Below are positions 54,252 to 64,000 of a DNA stretch of 64,000 nt, piece by piece (position 1 is the first letter of the stretch; each line of letters opens with the position of its first letter). The notes beneath the pieces are model-generated. The model was not told the DNA's origin and searched no databases. It was given only the letters and a program-made list of their open reading frames with translations. A program made the translations under genes and the position numbers. The stretch comes from Frateuria hangzhouensis (lineage in GTDB: Bacteria; Pseudomonadota; Gammaproteobacteria; Xanthomonadales; Rhodanobacteraceae), in the NCBI RefSeq assembly GCF_026410505.1, contig NZ_JAPMIU010000002.1:62001-126000 (forward strand). Direction: 5' to 3'.

Positions 54252-54911
54252 TTACGGGTGCTCGCCGCTGAACTTCTTCGGCGTGGCGCCCTTGACCGGC
54301 CCGATCTGCGCGCTGTCGCTGACCTCCAGCACTACCTCGCGGCGGAATTCCAGCGTGCCCTGTACCACGGCGTGCGGGCCGATCACGATGTGCGGCGCAC
54401 GGCTGTTGCCCCAGTGGAACCAGCCGCCCGGCTTCTCTACCAGAATGCCGCCTTCGACCCGCGAACCGGCGCCCACGTTGATGTCGCCACCCACGGTGCC
54501 CAGGCCGCCGGCCACGTGCGCGCCGTCCAGCTCGATGGCGCCGTTGACGTTGGACACGCGGCCGCCGACGTCGGCGTTGCGGCCGAGGTGGATGGAGCCG
54601 TTGACGGCCTCGATGGTGTCGCGGATGCGGCTGTCCGCGCCTACTTCGACTCTGCCGTTGACCGTATCGATGGATTCGGCCTGCACGTGCGAACCCAGTT
54701 CGACCGCGCCGTTGACCGTGCTGGCCTCCTCCACGACGGCGTTGTCGCCGATGCGCACGGCGCCGTTGACGGTGCTGACGTCGCCGGCGTGCGCGCCGGC
54801 TTCAACGCGCGCGGTGCCGTTGATCTTGTCGATGTCCCCGTCGCCGGCCACCGCCGCGAGCGGCAGGCAGAAGGCGAGGGCCAGGGCGAAAGCGAGATGG
54901 TGGCGACGCAT
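54252..54911 (-). CDS. Exported beta-solenoid repeat protein, unknown function
   Basis: The start ATG 54911 follows AGGAGA. A signal peptide ends near AAVAG, leaving about 197 mature residues. Seven copies of an 18-19-residue repeat are centred on xNG or xGG at residues 30, 48, 66, 84, 103, 122 and 140 ([50 protein letters not shown]). The period equals one coil of a left-handed beta-helix, as in bactofilin-like or hexapeptide-type proteins. The C-terminal fifth is not repetitive. Function is unknown; the periplasmic location follows from the signal peptide. Confidence 0.8.
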   Translation of the reverse strand: MRRHHLAFALALAFCLPLAAVAGDGDIDKINGTARVEAGAHAGDVSTVNGAVRIGDNAVVEEASTVNGAVELGSHVQAESIDTVNGRVEVGADSRIRDTIEAVNGSIHLGRNADVGGRVSNVNGAIELDGAHVAGGLGTVGGDINVGAGSRVEGGILVEKPGGWFHWGNSRAPHIVIGPHAVVQGTLEFRREVVLEVSDSAQIGPVKGATPKKFSGEHP

Positions 54912-55051
54912 GGAGCGGTTCTCCTGTTGGGATGCCTTCACTGGGATGCACGAGCGCCGGTTCGGGTTGGCATGACCTGTGGCAGGGCCTATTTGACCTC
55001 GCCGCGGCCACCCCGCACCATTTCGCGTTTCCCCGCCGCGAAGCCTACGCC

Positions 55052-55795
55052 ATGTACAAGCTCGTCCTGATCCGCCACGGCCAGTCCCAGTGGAACCTCG
55101 ACAACCGCTTCAGCGGCTGGGCCGACGTCGACCTCACCGAACAGGGCATGGCCGAGGCGAAGGAAGCCGGCCGGTTGCTGGCGGAGGCGGGCTACACCTT
55201 CGACGTGGCGCATACCTCCGTACTCAAGCGCGCGGTGCGCACGCTGTGGGGCGTGCTCGACGCGATGGATCTGATGTGGATCCCGGTGGTCACCGACTGG
55301 CGCTTGAACGAGCGCCATTACGGTGCCCTGACCGGTCTCAACAAGGCCGAGACCGCGGCCAGGTACGGCGAGGGCCAGGTCAAGATCTGGCGCCGCAGCT
55401 ACGACATTCCGCCGCCGGCGCTGGAGCGCGCCGACAACCCTTCGTTGCGCGACCCGCGCTACGCGTTGCTCGATCCGTCGATGATCCCGGACACCGAGTG
55501 CCTGAAAGACACCGTCGCCCGCGTGCTGCCGTACTGGCACGACGTGCTGGCGCCGGCGGTGGCCTCCGGACAGCGCGTGCTGGTGGCCGCGCACGGCAAC
55601 TCGCTGCGCGCGCTGATCAAGTACCTAGACGGGATTTCCGACGAGGCCATCGTCGAGATGAACGTGCCCAACGGCGTGCCGCTGGTGTACGAGTTCGACG
55701 AGGCGATGAAGCCGCTGCGCAGCTACTACCTGGGCGATCAGGCGGCGATCGCGGCGAAAATGGCCGCGGTGGCGAACCAGGGCAAGGCGAAGTAG
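55052..55795 (+). CDS. gpmA: 2,3-bisphosphoglycerate-dependent phosphoglycerate mutase
   Basis: GpmA interconverts 3- and 2-phosphoglycerate in glycolysis. The 247-residue protein shows the histidine phosphatase start [12 protein letters not shown] with the phospho-His, then [34 protein letters not shown] and [17 protein letters not shown], all diagnostic of the dPGM class. The start ATG 55052 is the family start. A 140-base gap separates it from the divergent repeat protein. Confidence 0.97.
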   Translation: MYKLVLIRHGQSQWNLDNRFSGWADVDLTEQGMAEAKEAGRLLAEAGYTFDVAHTSVLKRAVRTLWGVLDAMDLMWIPVVTDWRLNERHYGALTGLNKAETAARYGEGQVKIWRRSYDIPPPALERADNPSLRDPRYALLDPSMIPDTECLKDTVARVLPYWHDVLAPAVASGQRVLVAAHGNSLRALIKYLDGISDEAIVEMNVPNGVPLVYEFDEAMKPLRSYYLGDQAAIAAKMAAVANQGKAK

Positions 55796-55842
55796 GGCAG
55801 GGCTCCGGCAAGACGCCCCCGACCGCCGGGCCGGCCCGGCGC

Positions 55843-55869
55843 AGTAGGGCGGGCTTCAGCCCACCACCG
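55843..55869. repeat. REP half-unit, class C
   Basis: GTAGGGCGGGCTTCAGCCCACC forms an internal hairpin (GGGC...GCCC) and matches one arm of the class C doublet at 54.2 kb. It lies between gpmA and the P-II gene. Confidence 0.6.
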
Positions 55870-55900
55870 TCGCGCCGGGAAGGTCGCTTTGACTACGCGG

Positions 55901-56329
<429 letters not shown>

Positions 56330-56413
56330 CTACATTCTTTGGCGGAGCCGGCCGATGGTGTGCACACGTTCACAGTACCTAGACTTGCTACCGACCCGTT
56401 CGAGGCGCCGTCC

Positions 56414-56671
56414 ATGATGGATCGGCAGGAAATCGACAGAATTGCCCTGCGACTCGTGTCGCTGGTACCGCCAGGGTTGGCACAGGCGCAGCAGGATTTG
56501 CGAACCAACTTCCACGATGTCCTGATGCAAGGATTGCGTCGCCTCGAGCTGGTCACCCGCGAGGAGTTCGAAGTCCAGAGCCAATTGCTGGCACGCACCC
56601 GTGCCAAGGTTGACGAACTCGAAAAGCGCGTCGCCGAACTGGAGGCCGACGCGGCTGCCCGCGGTCTTTAG
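56414..56671 (+). CDS. ubiK: Ubiquinone biosynthesis accessory factor UbiK (YqiC/BMFP)
   Basis: A short helical protein of 85 residues with an amphipathic N-terminal half (LRLVSLVPPGLAQAQQDLRTN) and a C-terminal coiled coil (LLARTRAKVDELEKRVAELEA) that drives trimerisation, as in UbiK, an accessory factor for ubiquinone assembly. The start ATG 56414 is followed by a second Met; either could be used. The gene precedes comM, a common arrangement in this bacterial group, and ends before a terminator. Confidence 0.88.
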   Translation: MMDRQEIDRIALRLVSLVPPGLAQAQQDLRTNFHDVLMQGLRRLELVTREEFEVQSQLLARTRAKVDELEKRVAELEADAAARGL

Positions 56672-56690
56672 CTACCAGCTCCCGGGAGCC

Positions 56691-56742
56691 GCCCCCGATC
56701 CGTCACCCTCACCCCGAGAACGATCGGGGGCGGTTATTTTTT
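56691..56742 (+). terminator. Terminator after ubiK
   Basis: A perfect 10-bp stem GCCCCCGATC / GATCGGGGGC encloses a 21-base loop, and a run of six T residues (56737-56742) follows after six bases. Confidence 0.75.
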
Positions 56743-56949
56743 GCCTGAGCAAGATGGAGTCGCGTTTCACATGCATTCTGGCGACCCCATCGCGTACGGC
56801 CCCGGCGGCTGTCGCGCATCTCGTCGGCGCGCGGCCCGGCCTTCCGACACGGGCGTCCGCCATGACGGTCGTCGCCGAGTCAAACCCTTCCTGTTTCTCC
56901 AGCCGTTGCGGTCAGGGATGACCGTGCTTTGGCCCCTGCGGTGCACGCC

Positions 56950-58452
<1,503 letters not shown>

Positions 58453-58473
58453 CCTTTTCTGAACTGGCGGGTA

Positions 58474-58501
58474 TTGACTTCCCCCGGGACGCGTTTAATA
58501 T
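58474..58501 (+). promoter_or_regulatory. Strong sigma70-like promoter without a downstream gene
   Basis: TTGACT (58474-58479), a 16-base spacer and TAATAT (58496-58501) make one of the best promoter matches in the window. It lies at the start of a 402-base gap and about 350 bases before the next coding start, so it probably drives a short RNA. Confidence 0.65.
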
Positions 58502-58507
58502 CTGCAC

Positions 58508-58626
58508 TCGCCGGTACTTAAATGCCTCCGGCCTGCCGCCCCGGTATCGGTCCCCTCCCCCCCGCCCGATACCGGGGCCGGCCTCTCTCCTTCCGCGCGG
58601 TTCACGATCACCGAACCGGCCTTTTT
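58508..58626 (+). ncRNA. Candidate small RNA with a central hairpin
   Basis: The expected start is near 58508 from the promoter at 58474. A 13-bp perfect stem GCCCCGGTATCGG / CCGATACCGGGGC (58538-58550 with 58566-58578) encloses a C-rich loop. A second stem CGGTTC / GAACCG (58598-58603 with 58613-58618) is followed by GCC and five T residues, which would end the transcript near 58626 at about 120 nucleotides. No open frame with a ribosome-binding site is seen. The family is not recognised. It could also be a long leader of the downstream antiporter gene. Confidence 0.5.
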
Positions 58627-58650
58627 CCCGATCCACGCACCGCGGCCCTT

Positions 58651-58702
58651 GCAGGCGCCCATCTGTCGGCGATGCTCTCGACCATGGGCGAGAGCCCGCA
58701 AG
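58651..58702. repeat. Degenerate class A REP
   Basis: GCAGGCGCCCATCTGTCGGCGATGCTC and the partial mirror GGGCGAGAGCCCGCAAG resemble the class A doublet with many substitutions. Confidence 0.4.
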
Positions 58703-58854
58703 CTAAAGTCGGGCAGGTTCTCGCGGCCAGCTGTCCCGGGAAGGTTTTGCTCCGTCGCAAGCCGTGTTCGTGCGGCAAACCCCGTGGCGCGCGCGCTTTC
58801 GAAACGACGGCGACACTCAGGCAGAATGGGCCGCCCCGGAAGCGAAGGATGGCG

Positions 58855-60648
58855 ATGACGCTACAACCCGGGCTGATGCTGGCGTGCATGCTGGGTATCG
58901 GCTTTCTCGCGCAATGGCTGGCCTGGCGCGTGAAGCTGCCGGCGATCCTTTTCCTGCTGCTGGCCGGCATCGTGTTGGGGCCGGCCACCGGCGTGTTCCG
59001 GCCCGACGCGATGCTTGGCGACCTGCTGTTTCCACTGGTGTCGCTGGCGGTGGCGCTGATCCTGTTCGAAGGCAGCATGACGCTGCGCCTGCACGAGTTG
59101 CCGGGGATCGGCCGCGCGGTGCGCGGCCTGGTCAGTTACGGGGCCATCGCCTCCTTGCTGTTGCTGGCCTTGGCCGCGCACCTGATCGCCGGGTTGAGCT
59201 GGGACGTGGCGTTACTTTTCGGTGCGTTGACCTGCGTGACCGGCCCAACCGTGATCGCGCCGATGCTGCGTACGCTGCGGCCCAACGCGCGCATCGCCAA
59301 CACGCTGCGCTGGGAAGGCATCGTGATCGACCCGCTGGGTGCGTTGTTCGCGGTGCTGATCTACGAGGCCATCGTCTCGCACCAGGAAGGCCACACCGTG
59401 GGCGTGTTCCTGGGCACCATCGGCTGCGGCGCGATTGCCGGCGCACTGGCGGCATGGGCGCTGGGCTGGCTGCTCAAGCGCCAGATGATTCCCGAATACC
59501 TGCAGAATTTCGGCGTGCTGGCGACTGTGTTGATGGCCTTCAGCATCTCCAACGCCATCGCACACGAGTCGGGCCTGCTGGCGGTGACGATCATGGGCTT
59601 CGCGCTGGGCAACATCCGCGGCGTGCACATCGACGACATCCTCGATTTCAAGGAGCACCTCACCACGCTGCTGGTCTCGAGCCTGTTCATCCTGCTCGCG
59701 GCACGGCTGCAGTGGCCCTTGCCCGGCGGCATGCTGTGGGCCGGCATCGCGGTGTTTCTGGTCGCCCAGTTCCTGATCCGGCCGTTGACCGTGATCATCT
59801 CCAGCGTGCGCAGTGCCCTGAGCTGGCGCGAGCGTGCGCTGATCGCGTGGGTGGCACCACGCGGCATCGTGGCCGCCTCGGTCTCGGGACTGTTCGCGCT
59901 GCGCTTGCAGGACCTGGGCGTGCCCGGCGCCGAGGCGCTGGTGCCACTGGTGTTCATCCTCATCATCGGCACGGTAGTACTGCAGAGCGCGACCGCGCGA
60001 CCACTGGCGCTGTGGCTGCGCGTGGCCGAGCCGGAGCCGCGCGGCGTGCTGATCTACGGCTCCGACGAGGTGGCGCGCGCGATCGGCAAGGCCCTGGCGG
60101 ACGCCGGGTTCCGCGTGGTGCTGGCGGACGATTCGTGGGACGGCATCCGCCTCGCGCGCATGGAAGGGCTGGCGACCTTCTTCGGCAACCCGGCCTCGCC
60201 GCATGCCGAGCGCAACCTCGACCTGACCGGCCTGGGCCGTCTGCTGGGACTGTCCACCCATCGCGAACGCAACTCGCTGGCCTGTGTGCATTACCGGCGC
60301 GAATTCGGCCGCGAGAAGGTCTACCGCCTGCGTAACCTGGCCCCCCACGAGGCCACCGACCGCGCCGCGATCGCCGGCAACCTGCTGGCGCCGCCCCTGT
60401 TCGGTGAGGAGATGACGCACTCGCGCTTCGGCGAGCTGCTGGCGGCCGGCTGGCGCATCCGTTCCACGCGGCTCAGTGCGGCATTCGGCTGGCCTCAGCT
60501 GCTCGAACGGCACGGTGCGACCAGCCTGCTGCTGTTCGCGGTGGACGAGAAGGGCAATCTGCGCGTGGCATCGGCCAAACGGGTGCTGGAGCCGAAGGCG
60601 GGATGGCTGGTGCTGGTGCTGACGCCGCCGGGGGAATCGTCCGCCTGA
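58855..60648 (+). CDS. Sodium/proton antiporter, CPA family, with nucleotide-binding domain
   Basis: This inner-membrane antiporter of 597 residues has twelve or so helices (LPAILFLLLAGIVLGP, LFEGSMTLRL, TCVTGPTVIAPML, WEGIVIDPLGA) and ends with WVAPRGIVAASVSGLFAL. The WEGIVIDPLGA segment corresponds to the ion-binding helix of CPA antiporters. A cytoplasmic TrkA-N-like Rossmann domain follows (GVLIYGSDEVARAIGKALADAGF), then a further soluble domain. The ATG 58855 has GAAGGA upstream; 58849 is an alternative. The cation specificity is not determined. Confidence 0.88.
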   Translation: MTLQPGLMLACMLGIGFLAQWLAWRVKLPAILFLLLAGIVLGPATGVFRPDAMLGDLLFPLVSLAVALILFEGSMTLRLHELPGIGRAVRGLVSYGAIASLLLLALAAHLIAGLSWDVALLFGALTCVTGPTVIAPMLRTLRPNARIANTLRWEGIVIDPLGALFAVLIYEAIVSHQEGHTVGVFLGTIGCGAIAGALAAWALGWLLKRQMIPEYLQNFGVLATVLMAFSISNAIAHESGLLAVTIMGFALGNIRGVHIDDILDFKEHLTTLLVSSLFILLAARLQWPLPGGMLWAGIAVFLVAQFLIRPLTVIISSVRSALSWRERALIAWVAPRGIVAASVSGLFALRLQDLGVPGAEALVPLVFILIIGTVVLQSATARPLALWLRVAEPEPRGVLIYGSDEVARAIGKALADAGFRVVLADDSWDGIRLARMEGLATFFGNPASPHAERNLDLTGLGRLLGLSTHRERNSLACVHYRREFGREKVYRLRNLAPHEATDRAAIAGNLLAPPLFGEEMTHSRFGELLAAGWRIRSTRLSAAFGWPQLLERHGATSLLLFAVDEKGNLRVASAKRVLEPKAGWLVLVLTPPGESSA

Positions 60649-60736
60649 GATGGCCGGCAGGCGTGGTCTGTGCATTCCAAAGCGGGCGGGGGTGCGAGGC
60701 CGTCGTTATGCGAGTTGGCGTGCGGCCCGCCCTGGT

Positions 60737-60764
60737 GGTCGCGCCTAGGGGCGCTCCTGCTGGA
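60737..60764. repeat. Class B REP half-unit
   Basis: GGTCGCGCCTAGGGGCGCTCCTGCTGG resembles one arm of the class B doublets at 47.6 and 62.6 kb. It lies in the 252-base stretch between the antiporter and the small gene at 60901, which otherwise shows nothing. Confidence 0.5.
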
Positions 60765-60900
60765 GATGGGAGCCGCGGGCGCGCAAAGTGCGACGCACTT
60801 CCGGTTTCGGTCGCAGGGCCGGCCCGTAAGCTCGGCCCATGTCTACTGTTTCTTCACGCCCGGCCGATAAGCCTACGGCTGTCCTCCAAGGAAACGCGGC

Positions 60901-61041
60901 GTGACCCTCTTTCTTTATCTGGTTCTGGCATCGTGCGCTTTCAGCCTCGCTACCTTGGCGTGGGGCTGCCTGCTGGCGTGGAAGCGCAGCCGCGCACCCC
61001 GTCACGGTGAATCCGCGAAAACTTCCGCACTCGCGATCTGA
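60901..61041 (+). CDS. Small membrane protein of 46 residues, unknown function
   Basis: A GTG start at 60901 follows AAGGA (60888-60892) by eight bases. The peptide begins MTLFLYLVLASCAFSLATLA, a single hydrophobic helix to about residue 27 with two cysteines, then a basic stretch KRSRAPRHG and a polar tail. It ends at TGA 61041, and a clear terminator follows 20 bases later. The combination of ribosome-binding site, helix with a positive inside end and terminator supports a real gene. No family is recognised. Confidence 0.68.
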   Translation: MTLFLYLVLASCAFSLATLAWGCLLAWKRSRAPRHGESAKTSALAI

Positions 61042-61060
61042 GCGCCATTTCCGCGTAGTG

Positions 61061-61092
61061 ATGCGGCCCGCCATGCGGGCCGCATGCGTTTT
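61061..61092 (+). terminator. Terminator after the small membrane protein gene
   Basis: An 11-bp perfect stem ATGCGGCCCGC / GCGGGCCGCAT with a three-base loop is followed by GCGTTTT. Confidence 0.8.
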
Positions 61093-61280
61093 GCGGGCGC
61101 CGTTCGCCTTCCGGCGGCAGTCCCCGTTCGGTACGGATGGACCTTCCGCACATGTTCCCGGCGCTTGGTTGCCGTCGTACTTAACGATGGCGGGCTTTAC
61201 ACATATCTCTATTGCGCGTAAACCAGCGCCATCCAGACTCCAGCCTGTCGCACCCGCGACGCCCCTCCTGGAGACCTTCC

Positions 61281-61922
61281 ATGAAAGCACCCGCCTGTCT
61301 TCTCGCCGCGCTCCTCGTCTCGAGCCTGGCCGCCGCCAGCCCCGCACTCGCCGGTCCGTCGGATACCCCGATGGCCGCGGTTCCCGCCGCGCCCGAGCTC
61401 GACGCCGCCCTGCGCTCGCTCTGGCACGGCCACGCCGTGCACACCCGCGATTACGCGCTGGCCGTGCATGCCCACGACACCGCCAAGGCCCAGGCCGCCG
61501 CCGATGCGGTGGTCGCCAACGCCAAGCAGATCGCCGGCGCCGTTGCCGGCTTCTACGGCCAGCCGGCCGGCGCGAAGATGCTTGATCTGCTCGCCGGCCA
61601 TTGGGGCGGCGTCAAGGCGCTGACCGACGCACGTGCCGCCAACGACCAACCCGCCGAGCAGAAGGCCATGGGCGCGCTCGACAGCAATGCCCAAGCGATC
61701 GCGGTGTTCCTCTCCACGGCCAATCCGAACCTGCCCGAGCGCGCGGTCAAGGACCTGCTGACCACCCACGTGGCTCACCATTCGACGCAGATAGAGCAGA
61801 TCATGTCCGGCGACATGCAGGGCGAGCGTTCCACCTGGCAGGCCATGCAGGCGCACATGGACATGATCTCCGACGCCCTCGCCGGCGCCATCGCCAAGCA
61901 GTTTCCCGACAAGGCCAGCTGA
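61281..61922 (+). CDS. Exported protein of unknown function, upstream of a SufR-like regulator
   Basis: A ribosome-binding site GGAG lies seven bases before ATG 61281. The 213-residue protein starts with a signal peptide ending SPALAG and continues as an Ala-rich, predicted all-helical domain with several His residues (LWHGHAVHTRDYALAVHAHD, GHWGG, THVAHHSTQIEQI). The histidines on regular helices could bind metal or haem, but no known motif is complete. The next gene starts two bases after the stop, so the two are one operon. No function is assigned. Confidence 0.75.
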   Translation: MKAPACLLAALLVSSLAAASPALAGPSDTPMAAVPAAPELDAALRSLWHGHAVHTRDYALAVHAHDTAKAQAAADAVVANAKQIAGAVAGFYGQPAGAKMLDLLAGHWGGVKALTDARAANDQPAEQKAMGALDSNAQAIAVFLSTANPNLPERAVKDLLTTHVAHHSTQIEQIMSGDMQGERSTWQAMQAHMDMISDALAGAIAKQFPDKAS

Positions 61923-61924
61923 GA

Positions 61925-62563
61925 ATGAGCGCACTCGCACGGCTCGGTGCCACCCAGCAACGACTGCTGCGCCAGCTGCTGATGGCGCCGGAGGGTTGCT
62001 CGGTGGAAGAGCTGTGCGAGCGCCTGCACATCAGCCACAACGCGGTACGCCAGCACCTGAGCGCACTGCTCGCGCGCGAGTATCTCGAGCGCGGGCAGGC
62101 GCGGCCCACCGGCGGGCGCCCGCAGGCGCGGTTTCGCCTCACCGAGACCGGCCGCGCGCTGTTTCCGCGCAACTACGGGATGCTAAGCACCGCGTTGCTG
62201 ATGAAGCTGCGCGAGCGCTATGGTCCGGCCGCGCTGGAGGAGATGCTGCAGGAACTCGGCCGTACGTTGGGCGGCCACGAGGTGGCGCTGCCGCCGGAGG
62301 CCAGCAATGACGAGGTTGCGCAACGGTTGGCCAGCCAGCTCGATGCCCTGGGATACGAGGCGGTGGTCGCTCGCCACGGCCAGGAACAGCACGTGGAAGC
62401 GTTCAACTGCGTGTTCCACGCACTGGCCCGCAGCGCGCCGCAGGTCTGCAAGTTCGACCTGGCCTACATGGAGGCGGCCAGTGGCCGGCGCATCCACCAC
62501 ATGGAATGCATCATCCGCGGCGGCCACGTCTGCCGCTTCCGCGTCGGCGACCCGAAGCGCTGA
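61925..62563 (+). CDS. SufR-like winged-helix regulator with four conserved cysteines
   Basis: The 212-residue protein has an N-terminal winged helix (CSVEELCERLHISHNAVRQHL) and a C-terminal ligand domain with Cys162, Cys175, Cys195 and Cys203 (FNCVFHALARSAPQVCKF, HHMECIIRGGHVCRF). This spacing matches the Fe-S-binding cysteines of SufR-type repressors, so it probably senses iron-sulfur cluster or redox state. No suf genes lie next to it; it follows an exported unknown protein in one operon. The start ATG 61925 is three bases past the upstream stop. Confidence 0.82.
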   Translation: MSALARLGATQQRLLRQLLMAPEGCSVEELCERLHISHNAVRQHLSALLAREYLERGQARPTGGRPQARFRLTETGRALFPRNYGMLSTALLMKLRERYGPAALEEMLQELGRTLGGHEVALPPEASNDEVAQRLASQLDALGYEAVVARHGQEQHVEAFNCVFHALARSAPQVCKFDLAYMEAASGRRIHHMECIIRGGHVCRFRVGDPKR

Positions 62564-62568
62564 TTGTC

Positions 62569-62623
62569 GTAGGAGCGCACCTGGGCGCGACCGCCATCCC
62601 GGTCGCGCCCAGGTGCCTCCTGC
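62569..62623. repeat. REP doublet, class B
   Basis: GTAGGAGCGCACCTGGGCGCGACC and its mirror GGTCGCGCCCAGGTGCCTCCTGC form a near-perfect hairpin between the convergent regulator and ABC permease genes. Confidence 0.85.
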
Positions 62624-62635
62624 AGGGCGCGCTCG

Positions 62636-63415
62636 CTACGAACGCAACCCCACGCCCCTGCCCAACAATTGCAACGCCACGAACGACAACCCCGCCACGA
62701 ACGCCAGCATCACCACGAACGCCACCCCGATGTTGACGTCGCTGATCCCCAGCACGCCAAACCGGAACGCATTGACCATGTACAGGATCGGGTTGGCCCG
62801 CGAGATCGCCTGCCACGGCTCGCCCAGCATGTTCACCGAATAGAACACGCCACCCAGGTAGGTCAGCGGCGTCAGCACGAAGGTCGGCACCAGCGCGATG
62901 TCGTCGAACTTCTTGGCGTACACCGCGTTGACGAAGCCCGCCAGCGAGAAGATCGTCGCGCCCAGCAGCACCGAGAAGAACGTGATCACGGGATGGACCA
63001 CGTGCAGCGAGGTGAAGAACAGCGCGATCAGCAGCACCAGCACGCCCACCACCAGGCCACGGGTCACTGCGCCGGTGACGTAGCCGAGCAGGATCACCCA
63101 GTTGGGCATCGGCGACACCAGCATTTCCTCCACCGCGCGGCTGAACTTGGCCCCGAAGAACGAGCTGGAGATGTTGCCGTAGCTGTTGGTGATGATGCTC
63201 ATCATCACCAGCCCCGGCACGATGTACTGCATGTAGGAAAAGCCGCCCTCGATCGAGCCGATGCGGCTGCCGATCAGCTTGCCGAAGATCACGAAGTAGA
63301 GTGTCATCGTGATTGCCGGCGGAATCAGCGTCTGCGTCCAGATGCGCAGGATGCGCATGATCTCGCGGCGCACGAGGGTGTGCAGGGCGACCAGGTTGGC
63401 GGTGGCGTTGCTCAT
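62636..63415 (-). CDS. ABC-2 type exporter permease (YadH-like)
   Basis: The 259-residue permease has six membrane helices and the ABC-2 permease signature (TMTLYFVIFGKLIGSRIG, YMQYIVPGLVMMSIITNSY, and FDDIALVPTFVLTPLTYLGG). It would pair with the ATP-binding gene at 63539 on the same strand, as YadG does with YadH in other proteobacteria. The transported substrate is unknown. A class A repeat separates the two genes. Confidence 0.9.
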   Translation of the reverse strand: MSNATANLVALHTLVRREIMRILRIWTQTLIPPAITMTLYFVIFGKLIGSRIGSIEGGFSYMQYIVPGLVMMSIITNSYGNISSSFFGAKFSRAVEEMLVSPMPNWVILLGYVTGAVTRGLVVGVLVLLIALFFTSLHVVHPVITFFSVLLGATIFSLAGFVNAVYAKKFDDIALVPTFVLTPLTYLGGVFYSVNMLGEPWQAISRANPILYMVNAFRFGVLGISDVNIGVAFVVMLAFVAGLSFVALQLLGRGVGLRS

Positions 63416-63444
63416 AAGCTAAAGGTCTCTGGTATCAGCTCTTC

Positions 63445-63527
63445 GTAGGAGCCCACTTGTGGGCGATGCTCTTGGCTCTGGTCCAACATCCAGAGCCCGG
63501 GAGCATCGCCCACAAGTGGGCTCCTAC
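63445..63527. repeat. REP doublet, class A (copy 4), inside the ABC operon
   Basis: GTAGGAGCCCACTTGTGGGCGATGCTC is mirrored by GAGCATCGCCCACAAGTGGGCTCCTAC without mismatch over 26 bases, with a spacer that can itself pair (GCTCTG / CAGAGC). It lies between ATP-binding and permease genes on the minus strand. Confidence 0.92.
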
Positions 63528-63538
63528 AAGGGAAGGGG

Positions 63539-64000
63539 TCAGGCGGCCTTGTCCCGCCCGTTCTCGACCAACCGCACGAACAACTCCTCCAGCCGGTTGG
63601 TCTTGTTGCGCATCGACTTGACCGTCACCCCGTGCGCCGAAAGCGTGGCGAACAGCGAATTCAGGTCATGCTCGCGCGACATCTCCGCTTCGAGCGTGTA
63701 GTCGTCCACGCGCCGCAGCGTCACCCCCGGCAACGTCGGCAGCGAGGCCGGCGCCGCCACCACGTCGAGGATGAACGCCTCCACGTCCAGCGTCGCCAGC
63801 AACCGCTTCATCGTGGTGTTCTCCACGATCGTGCCGTGGTCGATGATCGCGATGTTGCGGCACAGCTGCTCGGCTTCCTCGAGATAGTGCGTGGTGAGGA
63901 TCACGGTGGTGCCGGCCGCGTTGATCCCGCTGACGAACTGCCACATCGAGCGGCGGATCTCGATGTCCACGCCCGCGGTCGGCTCGTCCAGGATCAGCAG
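63539..64000 (-). CDS. ABC transporter ATP-binding protein (YadG-like), N-terminal part outside the window
   Basis: Only the C-terminal half of the ATPase is present. The Walker B and D-loop LLILDEPTAGVD lie at the very edge, followed by the switch His in TVILTTHYLEEAEQL and a C-terminal ABC_tran-associated domain. The Walker A and ABC signature are beyond base 64000. It supplies ATP hydrolysis for the ABC-2 permease encoded downstream. Confidence 0.92.
   Translation of the reverse strand: MLILDEPTAGVDIEIRRSMWQFVSGINAAGTTVILTTHYLEEAEQLCRNIAIIDHGTIVENTTMKRLLATLDVEAFILDVVAAPASLPTLPGVTLRRVDDYTLEAEMSREHDLNSLFATLSAHGVTVKSMRNKTNRLEELFVRLVENGRDKAA

Overview
The window is high-GC gammaproteobacterial chromosome. 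TonB-dependent receptors (one Oar-like), tandem M61 peptidases, an S9 dipeptidyl-peptidase, an aryl-polyene/xanthomonadin-type synthase operon, an RpfC-like hybrid kinase and dense GTAGGAGC-type extragenic palindromes together suggest the Xanthomonadales, most likely Rhodanobacteraceae (Rhodanobacter, Dyella, Frateuria or relatives). This placement is an inference from gene content; no rRNA gene is present.

Layout. 0-6.1 kb: a locus that looks built for N-acetylglucosamine or chitin oligosaccharides (TonB receptor cut by the left edge, GH20 hexosaminidase, NagX-like membrane acyltransferase). 6.1-17.2 kb: an Oar-like TonB receptor with a long structured leader, a sterol-desaturase-family hydroxylase, an amino-acid permease and two tandem M61 peptidases of identical length. 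17.5 kb: tRNA-Arg(CCG). 17.66-37.67 kb: a 20-kb defence island entirely on the + strand. It holds hsdR, a Fic gene, hsdM and hsdS (type I restriction-modification), mcrB and mcrC (type IV restriction), an hsdS 3' remnant, an ASCH-domain gene, and a complete type I Zorya system, zorA-zorB-zorC-zorD. No integrase or transposase is visible. 37.8-47.5 kb: housekeeping and accessory genes (hybrid histidine kinase, DUF488, PA2169-type four-helix protein, lipoprotein, queF, a divergent aldo-keto reductase/LysR pair, S9 peptidase). 47.7-52.2 kb: a four-gene minus-strand operon (two ketosynthase-family proteins, GT2 glycosyltransferase, FAD halogenase-like oxidoreductase) resembling part of an aryl-polyene pathway. 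52.3-64 kb: ydcF, hemF, a beta-solenoid repeat protein, gpmA, a P-II gene, ubiK, comM/yifB, a candidate small RNA, a cation/proton antiporter, a 46-residue membrane peptide, an exported protein followed by a SufR-like regulator, and an ABC-2 exporter running off the right edge.

The main biological story is the defence island. Fic is translationally coupled to hsdM (ATGA overlap), hsdM to hsdS, mcrB to mcrC, and zorB to zorC to zorD, so it appears to consist of tightly packed cassettes. The mcrBC cassette lies between two copies of the hsdS 3' end, one intact and one remnant, which suggests how it was assembled. An ASCH-domain gene ends 24 bases before zorA and may be a fifth, undescribed partner of Zorya.

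Intergenic DNA carries several families of inverted repeats (GTAGGAGCCCAC..., GTAGGAGCGCAC..., GTAGGGTGGGCTTCAGCCC..., CTCTCCCC...GGGGAGAG). In two cases the repeat begins at the stop codon of the upstream gene.
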